Shown: positions 8,592-16,881, counted from the stretch's first letter. The stretch: 64,000 bases of DNA from Paenibacillus naphthalenovorans (GCF_900099895.1 NZ_FNDY01000006.1:171601-235600), one strand, 5' to 3'. The notes: a model not told the origin generated them from the sequence alone. Translations and numbers: made by a program.

Positions 8592-9440
8592 ATGAACGAT
8601 CAAGCTCATGTATTCCAGCGGGATATTCACCGTGTCTGGACTGCGAAGAAAAACCGGATTAGTCCGACTCATCAGAACAGCTTCATCCTGGAGCCGGGGC
8701 ATTGGCAGGAATATGATCCATTCCTGATGCTTGCCGAGGACTGGTTTCAAAGAGGCTCATTCAATAACCATCCACACCGCGGCATCGAAACCGTTACGTA
8801 TGTGATACAGGGAAGGCTTGAGCATTACGATAGCCAAACCGCAGGAAAGGACGAGCTGCTCCCCGGCGACGCACAGTGGATGACGGCCGGGCGCGGAGTG
8901 ATTCATAATGAAGATCCTGCCGAGGGTGAAACCGTTCATTCCCTTCAGCTTTGGGTTAATCTGCCCAGCGGGGATAAAATGATGGAGCCGCGATATCAGA
9001 ACCTTCGAAGCGTGGATATGCCCTTGCGGGTGGAGGAAGGAGCGACGATCCGCGTATTCTCGGGCTCATCGGGCGGTGTAGCGTCCCCGACGAAAAACGT
9101 TGTTCCCATTACGATGGTGGAATTGAATGTAGAACCGGATGCCTCCGTAAAGCAGGATCTGCCCGGCTCCTATAATGGTTTTATATATATTCTGGAAGGG
9201 GAAGGGTTGTTCGGGAAGGAACGTACAAAAGCCAGTGAGGGCCAGGTCCTGTGGCTGGGTTCTGCAGGGAGCAGCCGCGAGAGCGAGGTTGAGATCACGG
9301 CCGTCACCAGGCTCCGTGCTTTGTTGTACGCGGGACAACCGCTGCACGAGCCCGTCGTCGCCCACGGCCCGTTCGTCATGAACACGATGGAGCAAATTCG
9401 TCAAGCCTACGAGGATTACCGTAACGGAAAATTTGTGTAA
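8592..9440 (+). CDS. Pirin-family bicupin protein
   Basis: A two-cupin protein of 282 residues. The N-terminal metal site is intact: FNNHPHRGIETVTYVIQG (two His) and GRGVIHNEDP (His and Glu), the four iron ligands of pirins. The second cupin (residues ~170-240, SYNGFIYILEGEGLF) lacks obvious ligands, as usual. Some bacterial pirins have quercetin 2,3-dioxygenase activity and others bind enzymes of central metabolism, so the role is open. GGGAGG lies 9 bases before ATG 8592; the frame extends upstream without a ribosome binding site. A second, shorter pirin lies at 30394. Confidence 0.88.
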   Translation: MNDQAHVFQRDIHRVWTAKKNRISPTHQNSFILEPGHWQEYDPFLMLAEDWFQRGSFNNHPHRGIETVTYVIQGRLEHYDSQTAGKDELLPGDAQWMTAGRGVIHNEDPAEGETVHSLQLWVNLPSGDKMMEPRYQNLRSVDMPLRVEEGATIRVFSGSSGGVASPTKNVVPITMVELNVEPDASVKQDLPGSYNGFIYILEGEGLFGKERTKASEGQVLWLGSAGSSRESEVEITAVTRLRALLYAGQPLHEPVVAHGPFVMNTMEQIRQAYEDYRNGKFV

Positions 9441-9589
9441 GGCGCTGCAGCTTCTATGAATTTTGGTTATTTGCCCGGCGGAGAAAGTCGTCTATAATAA
9501 AACAAGTAAGGACAAATCCTGATGACCTGACCTGGAATGCGCAAACAACGTGATTTGGCCGGACCTATTATTGAGAGGAGAAATGTGAT

Positions 9590-9913
9590 ATGCTTTATGA
9601 ACTCCGTATTTACCATATTCATCCAGGAAAAATGCAGGCAATCAACGACCGGTTCTCCAATCACACCTTGCGTATTTTTGCAAAGCACGGTATCAAGGTT
9701 ATCGATTTTTGGGAGGATATCAACCCTGAGCATAACCGGCTTTATTATGTCCTTGAATTTGCGGATAAGGAAGCACGCGAAGCGGCATTTAGCGCTTTCC
9801 AAAGCGATCCCGAATGGCAGAAGGTCAAAAGCGATTCCGAGAAAGACGGCCCGATCGTAGAGAAGCTGGAAAGCATTTTCCTTAAACGGGTGGCCTATTT
9901 CACCCGCGGGTAG
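9590..9913 (+). CDS. NIPSNAP-family protein
   Basis: A 107-residue small ferredoxin-fold (dimeric alpha-beta barrel) protein starting MLYELRIYHIHPGKMQAINDRF, with FWEDINPEHNRLYYVLEF and ending KRVAYFTRG. The opening Y-E-L-R-x-Y motif is the hallmark of NIPSNAP domains, whose biochemical activity is unknown. GAGAGGAG precedes the ATG by 9 bases. It appears monocistronic, with a TATAAT box near 9493 upstream. Confidence 0.88.
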   Translation: MLYELRIYHIHPGKMQAINDRFSNHTLRIFAKHGIKVIDFWEDINPEHNRLYYVLEFADKEAREAAFSAFQSDPEWQKVKSDSEKDGPIVEKLESIFLKRVAYFTRG

Positions 9914-9968
9914 CGCCTCAAACGACTTTACCGGCAGCCCGTTATCTTCTTGAGGTATAAAATATACG

Positions 9969-10025
9969 ATCCGCCCTGCTTTAAAGAGAGGCTCCGGCTT
10001 ATCTTGGAAAGGGGCGGATTTTTTC
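9969..10025 (+). terminator. Terminator-like hairpin with long loop
   Basis: Perfect 8-bp arms ATCCGCCC (9969-9976) and GGGCGGAT (10012-10019) followed by six T. The loop of 35 bases is long. Confidence 0.5.
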
Positions 10026-10079
10026 GTAGCATGACTTCAACGCCTTCATGGAATATAATAATGTAAGGAGGCTGATGAA

Positions 10080-10766
10080 ATGAGTCAAACCGTAGGGTTT
10101 ATCTATGCTCATCCCGACGATGAAACTTTTCTGAGTGCATGCCTGATCAGGCAGCTTGCGGATCAAGGTCATCGTACGGTTCTTCTCCTGGCCACGAAAG
10201 GGGATGCCGGTCAAAAGAACGGTTACGACAGCCATTTAAGCAACGGGGAATTGGCTGAGGTCAGGGTCAAAGAAATGGAGAAGGCTGCCGAAATCCTGGG
10301 ACTGTCTGCAGTCGAGCATCTAGGGTTTCCCGACGGCAAATCGAATACCGTGGATGAAAACATATTTATTGACGGCATCGTCAACTTCGTAAATAAATAT
10401 GAACCGTCGATGCTGTTCACCTTTCCGGCAGACGGCGGAAACTTCCATCCTGATCATATGACCATATCCAAAATGACAACGGCCGCCGTATTAAGCGGAA
10501 GATGCCCGTCGGTAGGCCGGCTTTATTATGCCATGTCCAGTACGTTAATGGAGAACGGTTACAAGCCCTCCATCGTCATAGATACCGAACAACAGTGGCC
10601 CATGAAGGCGGAGGCGCTAAAAGCGCACAAGTCTCAAATGTTTGCGATTGAACGTTACTTTGGGAAGCTGGATTCGTTTCCGGAAAACCGTCGGTACGAA
10701 TTGTTTGTACTGGCTTGGGAAAAAGGGAGGATGAACCATGCGGGGCTCGTGGAAGGACGACTATAA
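10080..10766 (+). CDS. PIG-L family deacetylase (LmbE-like)
   Basis: A zinc-dependent N-acetylglucosaminyl-type deacetylase fold. It has the N-terminal YAHPDDETFLSACLIR motif (His, Asp-Asp metal and catalytic residues, ~10-15), a central KGDAGQKNG loop and the second metal His in GGNFHPDHMTI (~120). At 228 residues it is a typical single-domain member. Bacillales use such enzymes in bacillithiol synthesis (BshB types), but this sequence is not clearly BshB, so the substrate is left open. AAGGAGG precedes the ATG. The next gene starts 29 bases before this one ends, so the two are translationally coupled. Confidence 0.87.
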   Translation: MSQTVGFIYAHPDDETFLSACLIRQLADQGHRTVLLLATKGDAGQKNGYDSHLSNGELAEVRVKEMEKAAEILGLSAVEHLGFPDGKSNTVDENIFIDGIVNFVNKYEPSMLFTFPADGGNFHPDHMTISKMTTAAVLSGRCPSVGRLYYAMSSTLMENGYKPSIVIDTEQQWPMKAEALKAHKSQMFAIERYFGKLDSFPENRRYELFVLAWEKGRMNHAGLVEGRL

Positions 10767-11490
10767 GATCAGCTCGGATTATACCGATTTCAGGGCCCAA
10801 TGCCGCCTGTCCTCTTTATTGGCTTTAATGCAAAGAGCAGCGGATGCTCATGTGGACGATATGGGAGTTCCTTGGCAGGAGATGAAGGACAGCGGAATGG
10901 GCTGGATGCTGATCACTTTGGACATCGAGTTCAAGCGAATGCCCCGGATATTGGAGACGGTTTCTATCCAAACCTGGAATAAGGGAACGAAGGGGGTATT
11001 ATGGTTACGGGATTACCGCGTGCGGGATGCGGACGGGAACCTGATGATCCAATCCAGATCGGTATGGGCCCTTGTCGATGTGGGAAAGAGAAAAATACTT
11101 CGTCCCTCCGCGTTTCCGTATCGGCTGGATGTTCACGCCGAAGAATCCATTGGCGATGTGCCCGATAAAGTGCAGGTTCCGCCGGATGTGCCGCTTTCCG
11201 AAGCTTATCGGATGCAGGTGCGCTACAGCGGAATTGATGCTAACGGACATTTGAACAATTCCCGTTACGCAGATATTTGCCTGGATGCTCTTGACGAAGA
11301 GGAGTTAAAACTATCGCTGCACAACTTTCGGATTACATACCACAATGAAGCGCGAATGGGAGACGACATCCTGGTGCTAAGGTCGGATCTAAGCGAAGGA
11401 AGCATTTATTTCAGAGGGGAATCCACGGAAGGCAAGCCTTTTTTTGAGGCTTGTCTAGTTGTCGGATTGCAAGAGAAGAGCAGTCTATAA
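10738..11490 (+). CDS. Acyl-ACP thioesterase (FatA/FatB-like)
   Basis: Hydrolyses acyl-acyl-carrier-protein to free fatty acids in the cytosol. The 250-residue protein has two hot-dog folds: an N-terminal one (DYTDFRAQCRLSSLLALMQRAADAH, GWMLITLDIEFKRMP, SVWALVDVGKRKILRPS) and a C-terminal one with VRYSGIDANGHLNNSRYADICLDAL, the conserved D-x-N-x-H-x-N-N motif holding the catalytic Asn/His. GGGAGG lies just upstream, inside the PIG-L gene. The stop codon lies within a perfect hairpin (11480-11510). Confidence 0.87.
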   Translation: MRGSWKDDYKISSDYTDFRAQCRLSSLLALMQRAADAHVDDMGVPWQEMKDSGMGWMLITLDIEFKRMPRILETVSIQTWNKGTKGVLWLRDYRVRDADGNLMIQSRSVWALVDVGKRKILRPSAFPYRLDVHAEESIGDVPDKVQVPPDVPLSEAYRMQVRYSGIDANGHLNNSRYADICLDALDEEELKLSLHNFRITYHNEARMGDDILVLRSDLSEGSIYFRGESTEGKPFFEACLVVGLQEKSSL

Positions 11491-11510
11491 CGTTCAAAGT
11501 TATAGACTGC
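11480..11510. repeat. Perfect 12-bp inverted repeat spanning the thioesterase stop codon
   Basis: GCAGTCTATAAC at 11480-11491 and GTTATAGACTGC at 11499-11510 with a 7-base loop; the stop TAA 11488-11490 is inside the left arm. No T-run follows. Confidence 0.85.
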
Positions 11511-11514
11511 TCAG

Positions 11515-11563
11515 GGGGATGTCCCATAAGTCACCGAGGTGACTTATGGGACATCCCCTTTTT
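11515..11563. terminator. Perfect 21-bp hairpin with 2-base loop and T-run
   Basis: Arms at 11515-11535 (starting GGGGATGTCCC) and 11538-11558 (ending GGGACATCCCC) are perfectly complementary around GA, followed by TTTTTGTTG. It can end transcripts from the left, and from the right for the minus-strand miniprotein at 11624-11767. The length and perfection are more like a repetitive element than an ordinary terminator. Confidence 0.85.
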
Positions 11564-11623
11564 GTTGTGCCCTAAGATTTGGTGAAAGAAAATGGATGTG
11601 GTTCCAATAAGGATCAGAAGCAG

Positions 11624-11767
11624 TCATTGTTTGGGACTCGGGCGGTACCAAACATATTTTCTCCGCACAAATGGAATCAGGAATATTCCCGCAAGCGGGA
11701 TGCGAATAGCCAACAGCAAAAAGGGCGGAACCATTTCCGCCCAATATTTGGCCGCTTCAAACCGCAT
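11624..11767 (-). CDS. Candidate 47-residue membrane miniprotein
   Basis: On the minus strand ATG 11767 opens MRFEAAKYWAEM and continues through one long hydrophobic stretch (VPPFLLLAIRIPLAGIFLIP) to a basic, aromatic tail (FVRRKYVWYRPSPKQ) and TGA. AAGGAT stands 6 bases before the start. Hydrophobic core, positive-inside tail and codon use look protein-like, and the 21-bp hairpin lies just downstream as a terminator. I recognise no family; it could be the end of a decayed larger membrane protein. Confidence 0.4.
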   Translation of the reverse strand: MRFEAAKYWAEMVPPFLLLAIRIPLAGIFLIPFVRRKYVWYRPSPKQ

Positions 11768-11861
11768 TCCTTATCCTTACTTTATTAAAGTAAAGAATAT
11801 TTTAGCTTAAAAGGGAATATTTGAATAAAAACAGAGCCTTCATTGTGCTGTAAAAAAACAA

Positions 11862-11890
11862 TTGACAAAAAATTGAAGTCGGAATATATT
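11862..11890 (+). promoter_or_regulatory. Sigma-A promoter of the Liv-type importer operon
   Basis: TTGACA (11862-11867), a 17-base spacer and TATATT (11885-11890). The start of transcription is expected near 11897, inside the operator. Confidence 0.75.
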
Positions 11891-11896
11891 AAATAA

Positions 11897-11919
11897 TATC
11901 GTTAATCGATAATCTATAA
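11897..11919. promoter_or_regulatory. Operator A, probable GntR-type site
   Basis: A 23-bp sequence with core AATCGATAATC, equal at 21 of 23 positions to the reverse complement of 16834-16856. It begins 6 bases after the -10 box, so a bound protein would block initiation. The GntR/FadR-type protein encoded at 27419 is the likely ligand (inference). Confidence 0.65.
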
Positions 11920-11928
11920 AATCCAATT

Positions 11929-11942
11929 TGAAAGCGCTTAAC
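11929..11942. promoter_or_regulatory. cre-like catabolite repression site
   Basis: TGAAAGCGCTTAAC matches the CcpA cre consensus in its first 12 positions and deviates at the 3' end. It lies in the 5' leader downstream of operator A, where CcpA could block elongation. Confidence 0.5.
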
Positions 11943-12039
11943 AAAGGGTGGTGAGGTATAATTTATCATATTCTACAGTTGTGAAAAAAAGTCGGAGCAG
12001 GCGATTAAAAAATAAGTGATGTCAGAAGGGGTGTAACCA

Positions 12040-13182
12040 TTGAAAAAACGGATTCGCGCAATACTGGGTATGTGTTTGGCGGCAAGCATGATCATTGTAT
12101 CCGCATGCGGAAGCAGTAGCGGAGGCGCAGATGATCAAGGCGAAGTGATTAAAATCGGTATGGTTGCCGACCTGACGGGCAAATCCGCACTCACCGGCGA
12201 GTTTAAAAAACGCGGCGCTCAGATTGCGTTAGACGAGATTAACGGGGCCGGCGGTGTAGATGGTAAGAAGATAGAACTGGTGGTCGAGGACGATCGCGGT
12301 ACGAACGACGGTACGGTATCCGCATTTCAAAAATTAATCTCCGACCCGGATATCGTGGCGATCATCGGTCCGATCACGAGCACCAATGCGCTCTCCATCA
12401 ATGAAATCACCAAGAAAACAGGCATTCCCGTCATGATCGGCGGCACAAATGTCAATTTAACCACCGAATTGAAAAACCAATGGTTTTTCCGTTTCAGACC
12501 GAGCGACGCTTATTCCGCCAAGACGATTGTCGATTTCTCGACGGACAAATTAGGGAAAAAGAAGGTCGCTATTGTGTATGATACCGATGCATTCGGCACG
12601 GCGGGCAAAGACATGCTGGTCGCTGAATATAAGAATAAGGGAATTACGCCGGTCCTTATTGAAGGCTATACCGCGAATACCAAAGATTTTACTCCGGTGC
12701 TGGAAAACATCCGCAAGTCCGGTGCTGACGTCATCAACGGCTTTATGACGGCTTCCGCGGATGTGGCCCAATTGGTCGTTCAGATGAGACAGCTTGGCAT
12801 TCAGGCGGAATTTGTTTCTTCAGCGGCGGGGGCCCAGACGACGACGCTCAAATTGGCGGGTGACAAATTAAACGGGATATATGGTGTGAATGATTTTGCG
12901 CTGGATCAAAGCGAGGAGACCAAAAGGTTCGTTGAAAACTTCAAACAGAAATATACGGATGTGCCGGATTTATTTTCAGGCTGGGTGTATGATGCCCTGC
13001 ATGTGCTGGCCAAAGTCATGGCGGAAAAAGGGACTTCTCCCGATCAGATCCGCGAGGGAATTTTAGCCGTGAAGGGACATAAAGGGGTTGAAGGGGAATA
13101 TAACTTTGATCCAAACGGCGACGGCCTGCACTCCTACACTGTCGTTCAGGTCGTAAACGGTGAAATTGTAACCGTAAAATAA
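12040..13182 (+). CDS. ABC transporter substrate-binding lipoprotein (LivJ-like)
   Basis: The extracellular ligand-binding part of a branched-chain-amino-acid-type importer. A signal peptide with lipobox (MKKRIRAILGMCLAASMIIVS then AC, Cys at ~24) is followed by a linker and a type I periplasmic-binding fold: IKIGMVADLTGKSALTGEFK, DRGTNDGTVSAFQKLISDPD, AIIGPITSTNALSINEITKK, VIYDTDAFGTAGKDML. Proteins of this fold bind amino acids, amides, aromatic acids or short organic acids, so the ligand cannot be named. Translation starts at TTG 12040 behind AAGGGG. It heads the importer operon, controlled by operator A and possibly CcpA. Confidence 0.9.
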   Translation: MKKRIRAILGMCLAASMIIVSACGSSSGGADDQGEVIKIGMVADLTGKSALTGEFKKRGAQIALDEINGAGGVDGKKIELVVEDDRGTNDGTVSAFQKLISDPDIVAIIGPITSTNALSINEITKKTGIPVMIGGTNVNLTTELKNQWFFRFRPSDAYSAKTIVDFSTDKLGKKKVAIVYDTDAFGTAGKDMLVAEYKNKGITPVLIEGYTANTKDFTPVLENIRKSGADVINGFMTASADVAQLVVQMRQLGIQAEFVSSAAGAQTTTLKLAGDKLNGIYGVNDFALDQSEETKRFVENFKQKYTDVPDLFSGWVYDALHVLAKVMAEKGTSPDQIREGILAVKGHKGVEGEYNFDPNGDGLHSYTVVQVVNGEIVTVK

Positions 13183-13256
13183 AGCGAACCAAAGGCTGAA
13201 TTCGGCAGGCGGCCCATGCCGCCGGATTTGGCCGATACTCGAGGAAGGGGAAGTTT

Positions 13257-14147
13257 ATGGAACTGTTCAATATGCCCCTGCAGCTTCTGGTCAGCGGGAT
13301 GGCGATAGGAAGCATTTATGCGCTTGTGGCGCTGGGATTTGTGTTGATCTATGTATCCGTGAATGTGGTGAACTTCGCCCAGGGCGAGTTTACGATGATG
13401 GGTGCATTCGTCGCTTTTACCCTTGTGGTTTCGCTTAATCTGCCAATATGGGTTGGCCTTATTCTCGGGACGCTCATTGTCGGCGGAATCGGGTACTTGT
13501 TTCAGCTGACCGTTTACCGTCCTTTTGCCAAACGGAACAAAGCGTTCTTGGCGGTAATGATCAGTACGCTCGGCGCTTCCATGATCATTCAAAATATTTT
13601 CCTGCTCGGTTATGGCGCAGTGCCTTTGAAGCTGCCGCCTTTATTTGCAACGGACACGATCAACATCGGAGACATCGTCGTATCCGTCCAGTATCTTGCG
13701 ATCCTTTGCTGCGCGATTGTTCTGCTGATTCTGCAGTACTTGTTATTTGAAAAAACACGATTGGGCAAAATGATGCAGGCTACTGCACAGGACCCGGAGA
13801 CCGCCAAACTGATGGGCATTAAGGTTTCCCATATGCAAGCGCTGACATTCATCTATAGCGCGGCCTTGGGAGGAGCGGCCGGCATTCTCGTTGCTCCGGT
13901 GTTTATGATTAGCCATACGATGGGCGCGATCATCGGCTTGAAAGCTTTTGCCGCCGCAATCGTGGGCGGGTTGGGCGATGTCAAAGGCGCCATTATCGGA
14001 GGCCTGATGATTGGCATCGCGGAAACCTTTGCCGCCGCCTATATTTCCGGACCTTATAAAGACGGCTTTGCGTTTTTGTTCCTGATCCTTTTCCTGATCT
14101 TTAGACCTTACGGGATTTTTGGAGAAAAAGTCGGAATGAAAGCCTGA
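13257..14147 (+). CDS. ABC transporter permease (LivH-like)
   Basis: Inner-membrane permease of the same importer. The 296-residue protein has about eight hydrophobic helices and family motifs SGMAIGSIYALVALGFVLIY, VNVVNFAQGEFTMMGAF (the conserved N-F-A-x-G), TLGASMIIQNI, KLMGIKVSHMQALTF (cytoplasmic loop contacting the ATPase) and AAAIVGGLGDVKGAIIGG. AGGAAGGGGA precedes ATG 13257. It lies 74 bp after the binding protein gene. Confidence 0.92.
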   Translation: MELFNMPLQLLVSGMAIGSIYALVALGFVLIYVSVNVVNFAQGEFTMMGAFVAFTLVVSLNLPIWVGLILGTLIVGGIGYLFQLTVYRPFAKRNKAFLAVMISTLGASMIIQNIFLLGYGAVPLKLPPLFATDTINIGDIVVSVQYLAILCCAIVLLILQYLLFEKTRLGKMMQATAQDPETAKLMGIKVSHMQALTFIYSAALGGAAGILVAPVFMISHTMGAIIGLKAFAAAIVGGLGDVKGAIIGGLMIGIAETFAAAYISGPYKDGFAFLFLILFLIFRPYGIFGEKVGMKA

Positions 14148-14182
14148 TGCCCTGATGCAATACATGAGTAGGGAGTGTGTCT

Positions 14183-16081
14183 ATGCAAACCAAAACCATG
14201 CAAACCCAATCGATACAAAGCAGTGGCGGTATGGAAAAAGAACTGAAAAGCTTAAAGCCGGCGCAGCCCATTTTCATTGTAGTGGGTCTGGTGCTTGTCG
14301 TTTTTGCCTTTTGTCTCCCTTTTTTACTGCCGGGGGGACGCCTGGGCAACTACTATATGACGGAATTATTGCGGACAACGGTATTTTGCTTTGCTACGCT
14401 GGGATTGACGGTAGGGATGGGGTATGCCGGACAAATCTCGCTGGCCCAAGCGGCCTTCTTCGGATTGGGAGCTTATTCTCTTGCATCAACGACGGTGCTG
14501 TTCGGCTTGCCGTATTGGGCCGGGGTCGTATTGGCCTTAGTCATTCCGGTCGTAACGGGATTATTCCTGGGCGCGATCTCTCTTCGGCTGGTCACCCACT
14601 ATCTGGCGTTAGTTACGATAGGATTTCAAATCATTATCCAGCTTGTGCTTCATAACTGGAAGGGGGTTACCGGCGGTGCCGACGGATTAAGCAGCATTCC
14701 CCGTCCGTTCGGCATAGAGGATGCAAAATGGTTCTACTGGTTCTGCCTGGCCGTTTTATTCCTGTGCATCCTCTTTGTTTACCGTTTGAAACATTCAAGA
14801 CTGGGGCGGGCATTATTCGCGCTGCGCGAAGATGAACTTGCCGCATCGGTCGCAGGCGTGGACCTGTTCAAAACGAAAATGCTGGCGTTTGCCATATGCT
14901 CCACATTGGGCGGGATCGGCGGAGCTTTGTACGCATCGGGCTACGGCTATATCAGCCCGGATGTCTTTATCTTTGAACAATCGGTCACGTTTTTTGCGAT
15001 GCTGATTACCGGAGGAGCGGATTCCATTATCGGTGCGCTTGTAGGTACCATATTGTTAACCTGGCTGCCGGAATGGCTGAGGTCTTTTAAAGAATACTAT
15101 TTGGCGATTTATGGCGGTTTGATTATCGTGTTCCTGATTTTTTTGCCGAACGGGATTTGGGGAGTGGTCAGCGGTCTTTATGGCCGGCTCATCAAAAAGA
15201 AAAGCAGGGGCGGCAGTCCGGAAAAGGCCGGCGCGATCAAGTTTGTTGAAGGAAAGAGCCTGTCTTATCTGGAGCAAGCCAATGCTGCAACTCCGATAAG
15301 AGAGGATCAAGTGATTTTTGAGGTAAAAGGCTTAAAGAAGCATTTTGGGGGCGTCAAAGCGGTTGACGGCGTTAATTTTAATGTGAAAAAGGGCGATGTT
15401 CACGTGCTTATCGGACCGAACGGATCCGGCAAGACGACCGTGATTAACGTATTAAGCGGGATCTACACGGCGACCGAAGGGATTGTCAAATATCGCGAAA
15501 AAGAGATCACCAATCATAAGCCTCACCTGATCGTACAAATGGGAGCCGCAAGAACGTTTCAAAATATTCGTTTGTTTCCCGAGCTTTCGGTTATCGATAA
15601 CGTCATGATTGGCCAGCATACCCGGACCAAAGCGAATCTGTTCCATGTGATGCTGAATTCCAGATCCGCCCGGGAGGAAGAAAGAAAGATCAGGGCCAGG
15701 GCGGAAGAAGCGCTCGCTTTTGTAGGGTTCGATAACTATTTTGAGAAAGTGAAGAATCTCTCCTATGGACAACAAAGGCTGGTGGAGATCGCCAGAGCGC
15801 TGGCAGCGGAACCCGATTTGCTTTTCCTGGATGAACCGGCTGCAGGGATGAATCCGGAAGAAACGCAGGAGCTGATCAAGCTGATCAAACGGATGAACGA
15901 GCTCGGCATTACGATGCTGCTGATTGAACACGACATGCAGCTGGTTTCGCAAGTGGCCGATTACATTACGGTACTGGACTTCGGTAAAAAAATCAGTGAA
16001 GGATCCGTGGAACAAGTATTGAATGATCCGGAAGTGATTAAAGCTTATCTCGGGGAGGAATTTGTGCGTGCTGAGACTTAA
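14183..16081 (+). CDS. Fused ABC permease-ATPase (LivM-LivG)
   Basis: A single 632-residue chain combining the second permease and one ATPase of the importer. Residues ~30-335 are LivM: a hydrophobic domain with LGLTVGMGYAGQISLAQAAF, SLRLVTHYLALVTIGFQIII and the loop ALREDELAASVAGVDLFKTK. After a charged linker (~335-375), residues ~375-630 are LivG: Walker A GPNGSGKTTVIN, Q-loop RTFQNIRLFPELSV, signature SYGQQRLVEIARAL and Walker B DLLFLDEPAAGMNP with LLIEHDM. GTAGGGAG sits 7 bases before ATG 14183; an in-frame GTG at 14177 is too close to it. The livF gene overlaps its end. Confidence 0.92.
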   Translation: MQTKTMQTQSIQSSGGMEKELKSLKPAQPIFIVVGLVLVVFAFCLPFLLPGGRLGNYYMTELLRTTVFCFATLGLTVGMGYAGQISLAQAAFFGLGAYSLASTTVLFGLPYWAGVVLALVIPVVTGLFLGAISLRLVTHYLALVTIGFQIIIQLVLHNWKGVTGGADGLSSIPRPFGIEDAKWFYWFCLAVLFLCILFVYRLKHSRLGRALFALREDELAASVAGVDLFKTKMLAFAICSTLGGIGGALYASGYGYISPDVFIFEQSVTFFAMLITGGADSIIGALVGTILLTWLPEWLRSFKEYYLAIYGGLIIVFLIFLPNGIWGVVSGLYGRLIKKKSRGGSPEKAGAIKFVEGKSLSYLEQANAATPIREDQVIFEVKGLKKHFGGVKAVDGVNFNVKKGDVHVLIGPNGSGKTTVINVLSGIYTATEGIVKYREKEITNHKPHLIVQMGAARTFQNIRLFPELSVIDNVMIGQHTRTKANLFHVMLNSRSAREEERKIRARAEEALAFVGFDNYFEKVKNLSYGQQRLVEIARALAAEPDLLFLDEPAAGMNPEETQELIKLIKRMNELGITMLLIEHDMQLVSQVADYITVLDFGKKISEGSVEQVLNDPEVIKAYLGEEFVRAET

Positions 16082-16772
16082 CGGGATCGAAACAAGATAT
16101 GGCGAGATTGTTGCGCTTCGCAATGTTTCACTTGAGATCAGGGAAGGGGAAATCGTGGCTCTGCTCGGTATGAACGGAGCCGGCAAGTCCACAACGCTCA
16201 AAACGATCTCCGGGCTGATTCGCCCGAAAACCGGAACGATCGAGTTTATGGGACAACCGATTGATCACATCGCACCGGAAGAAATCGTCCGCCGGGGACT
16301 GGTTCATGTGCCTGAGGGAAGAAAAATTTTCCCCGGGCTCACGGTCAGGGAAAATTTAATCCTAGGAGCAACCGGCAGGAAGGTTCCCATGCATATCGTG
16401 AATCAGGATATCGAGGAGATTACCCAGATCTTTCCCGATCTTATCCCGTTGATGGATCGGCTGGGGTGGTCGCTTTCCGGAGGGCAGCAGCAGATGTGTG
16501 CCATCGGAAGAGGACTGATGGCAAAGCCTAAACTGCTGCTGCTCGATGAGCCTTCCCTTGGGCTGGCTCCGGTCATTGTTCAAAATATGTTTCAAGCGAT
16601 TAAGCAAATCAATCAAAGCGGCACTACGGTGCTGCTGGTCGAACAAAACGCGAGACAAAGCCTGGCTATCTCCCATCGCGGATATGTATTGGAAGCCGGC
16701 AGGATCGTGGCCAACGACGATGCGTCCAAACTGCTCGACGAGATTAAAAATGCCTATTTAGGAGCGCATTAA
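16068..16772 (+). CDS. ABC transporter ATP-binding protein (LivF-like)
   Basis: Second ATPase of the importer, 234 residues. Walker A LLGMNGAGKSTTLK, the Q-loop region VPEGRKIFPGLTVRENL, signature SLSGGQQQMCAIGRGL, Walker B LLLLDEPSLGLAP and H-loop LLVEQNARQSL are all intact; ending with VEQN instead of H is normal for LivF. Start GTG 16068 is 9 bases after GGGGAGG; an alternative TTG 16062 is only 3 bases away. The gene overlaps the fused livMG gene by 14 bp, implying coupled translation. Confidence 0.92.
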   Translation: MLRLNGIETRYGEIVALRNVSLEIREGEIVALLGMNGAGKSTTLKTISGLIRPKTGTIEFMGQPIDHIAPEEIVRRGLVHVPEGRKIFPGLTVRENLILGATGRKVPMHIVNQDIEEITQIFPDLIPLMDRLGWSLSGGQQQMCAIGRGLMAKPKLLLLDEPSLGLAPVIVQNMFQAIKQINQSGTTVLLVEQNARQSLAISHRGYVLEAGRIVANDDASKLLDEIKNAYLGAH

Positions 16773-16797
16773 TGAAAAGCAAGGGCCAAAAATCATC

Positions 16798-16826
16798 TTT
16801 ACGAATGACGGCAATTTTGATATGAT
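16798..16826 (+). promoter_or_regulatory. Promoter of the catabolic enzyme operon
   Basis: TTTACG (16798-16803), a 17-base spacer and TATGAT (16821-16826), with operator B starting 7 bases later, the same geometry as the importer promoter. Confidence 0.55.
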
Positions 16827-16833
16827 TAATTCA

Positions 16834-16856
16834 TTATAGATTATCGATAATCGATA
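16834..16856. promoter_or_regulatory. Operator B, probable GntR-type site
   Basis: Contains the perfect 14-bp palindrome GATTATCGATAATC inside a 23-bp sequence that, read on the minus strand, matches operator A at 21 of 23 positions. It overlaps the expected transcription start of the enzyme operon. Confidence 0.68.
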
Positions 16857-16881
16857 AAAATAAACAAAAGGTCGTGAACCG

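Noticed and set aside
11579..11810. Two overlapping plus-strand frames of about 70 codons after the tandem hairpins
   Set aside because: They have no ribosome binding site, and the minus-strand 47-residue frame in the same place looks far more protein-like.
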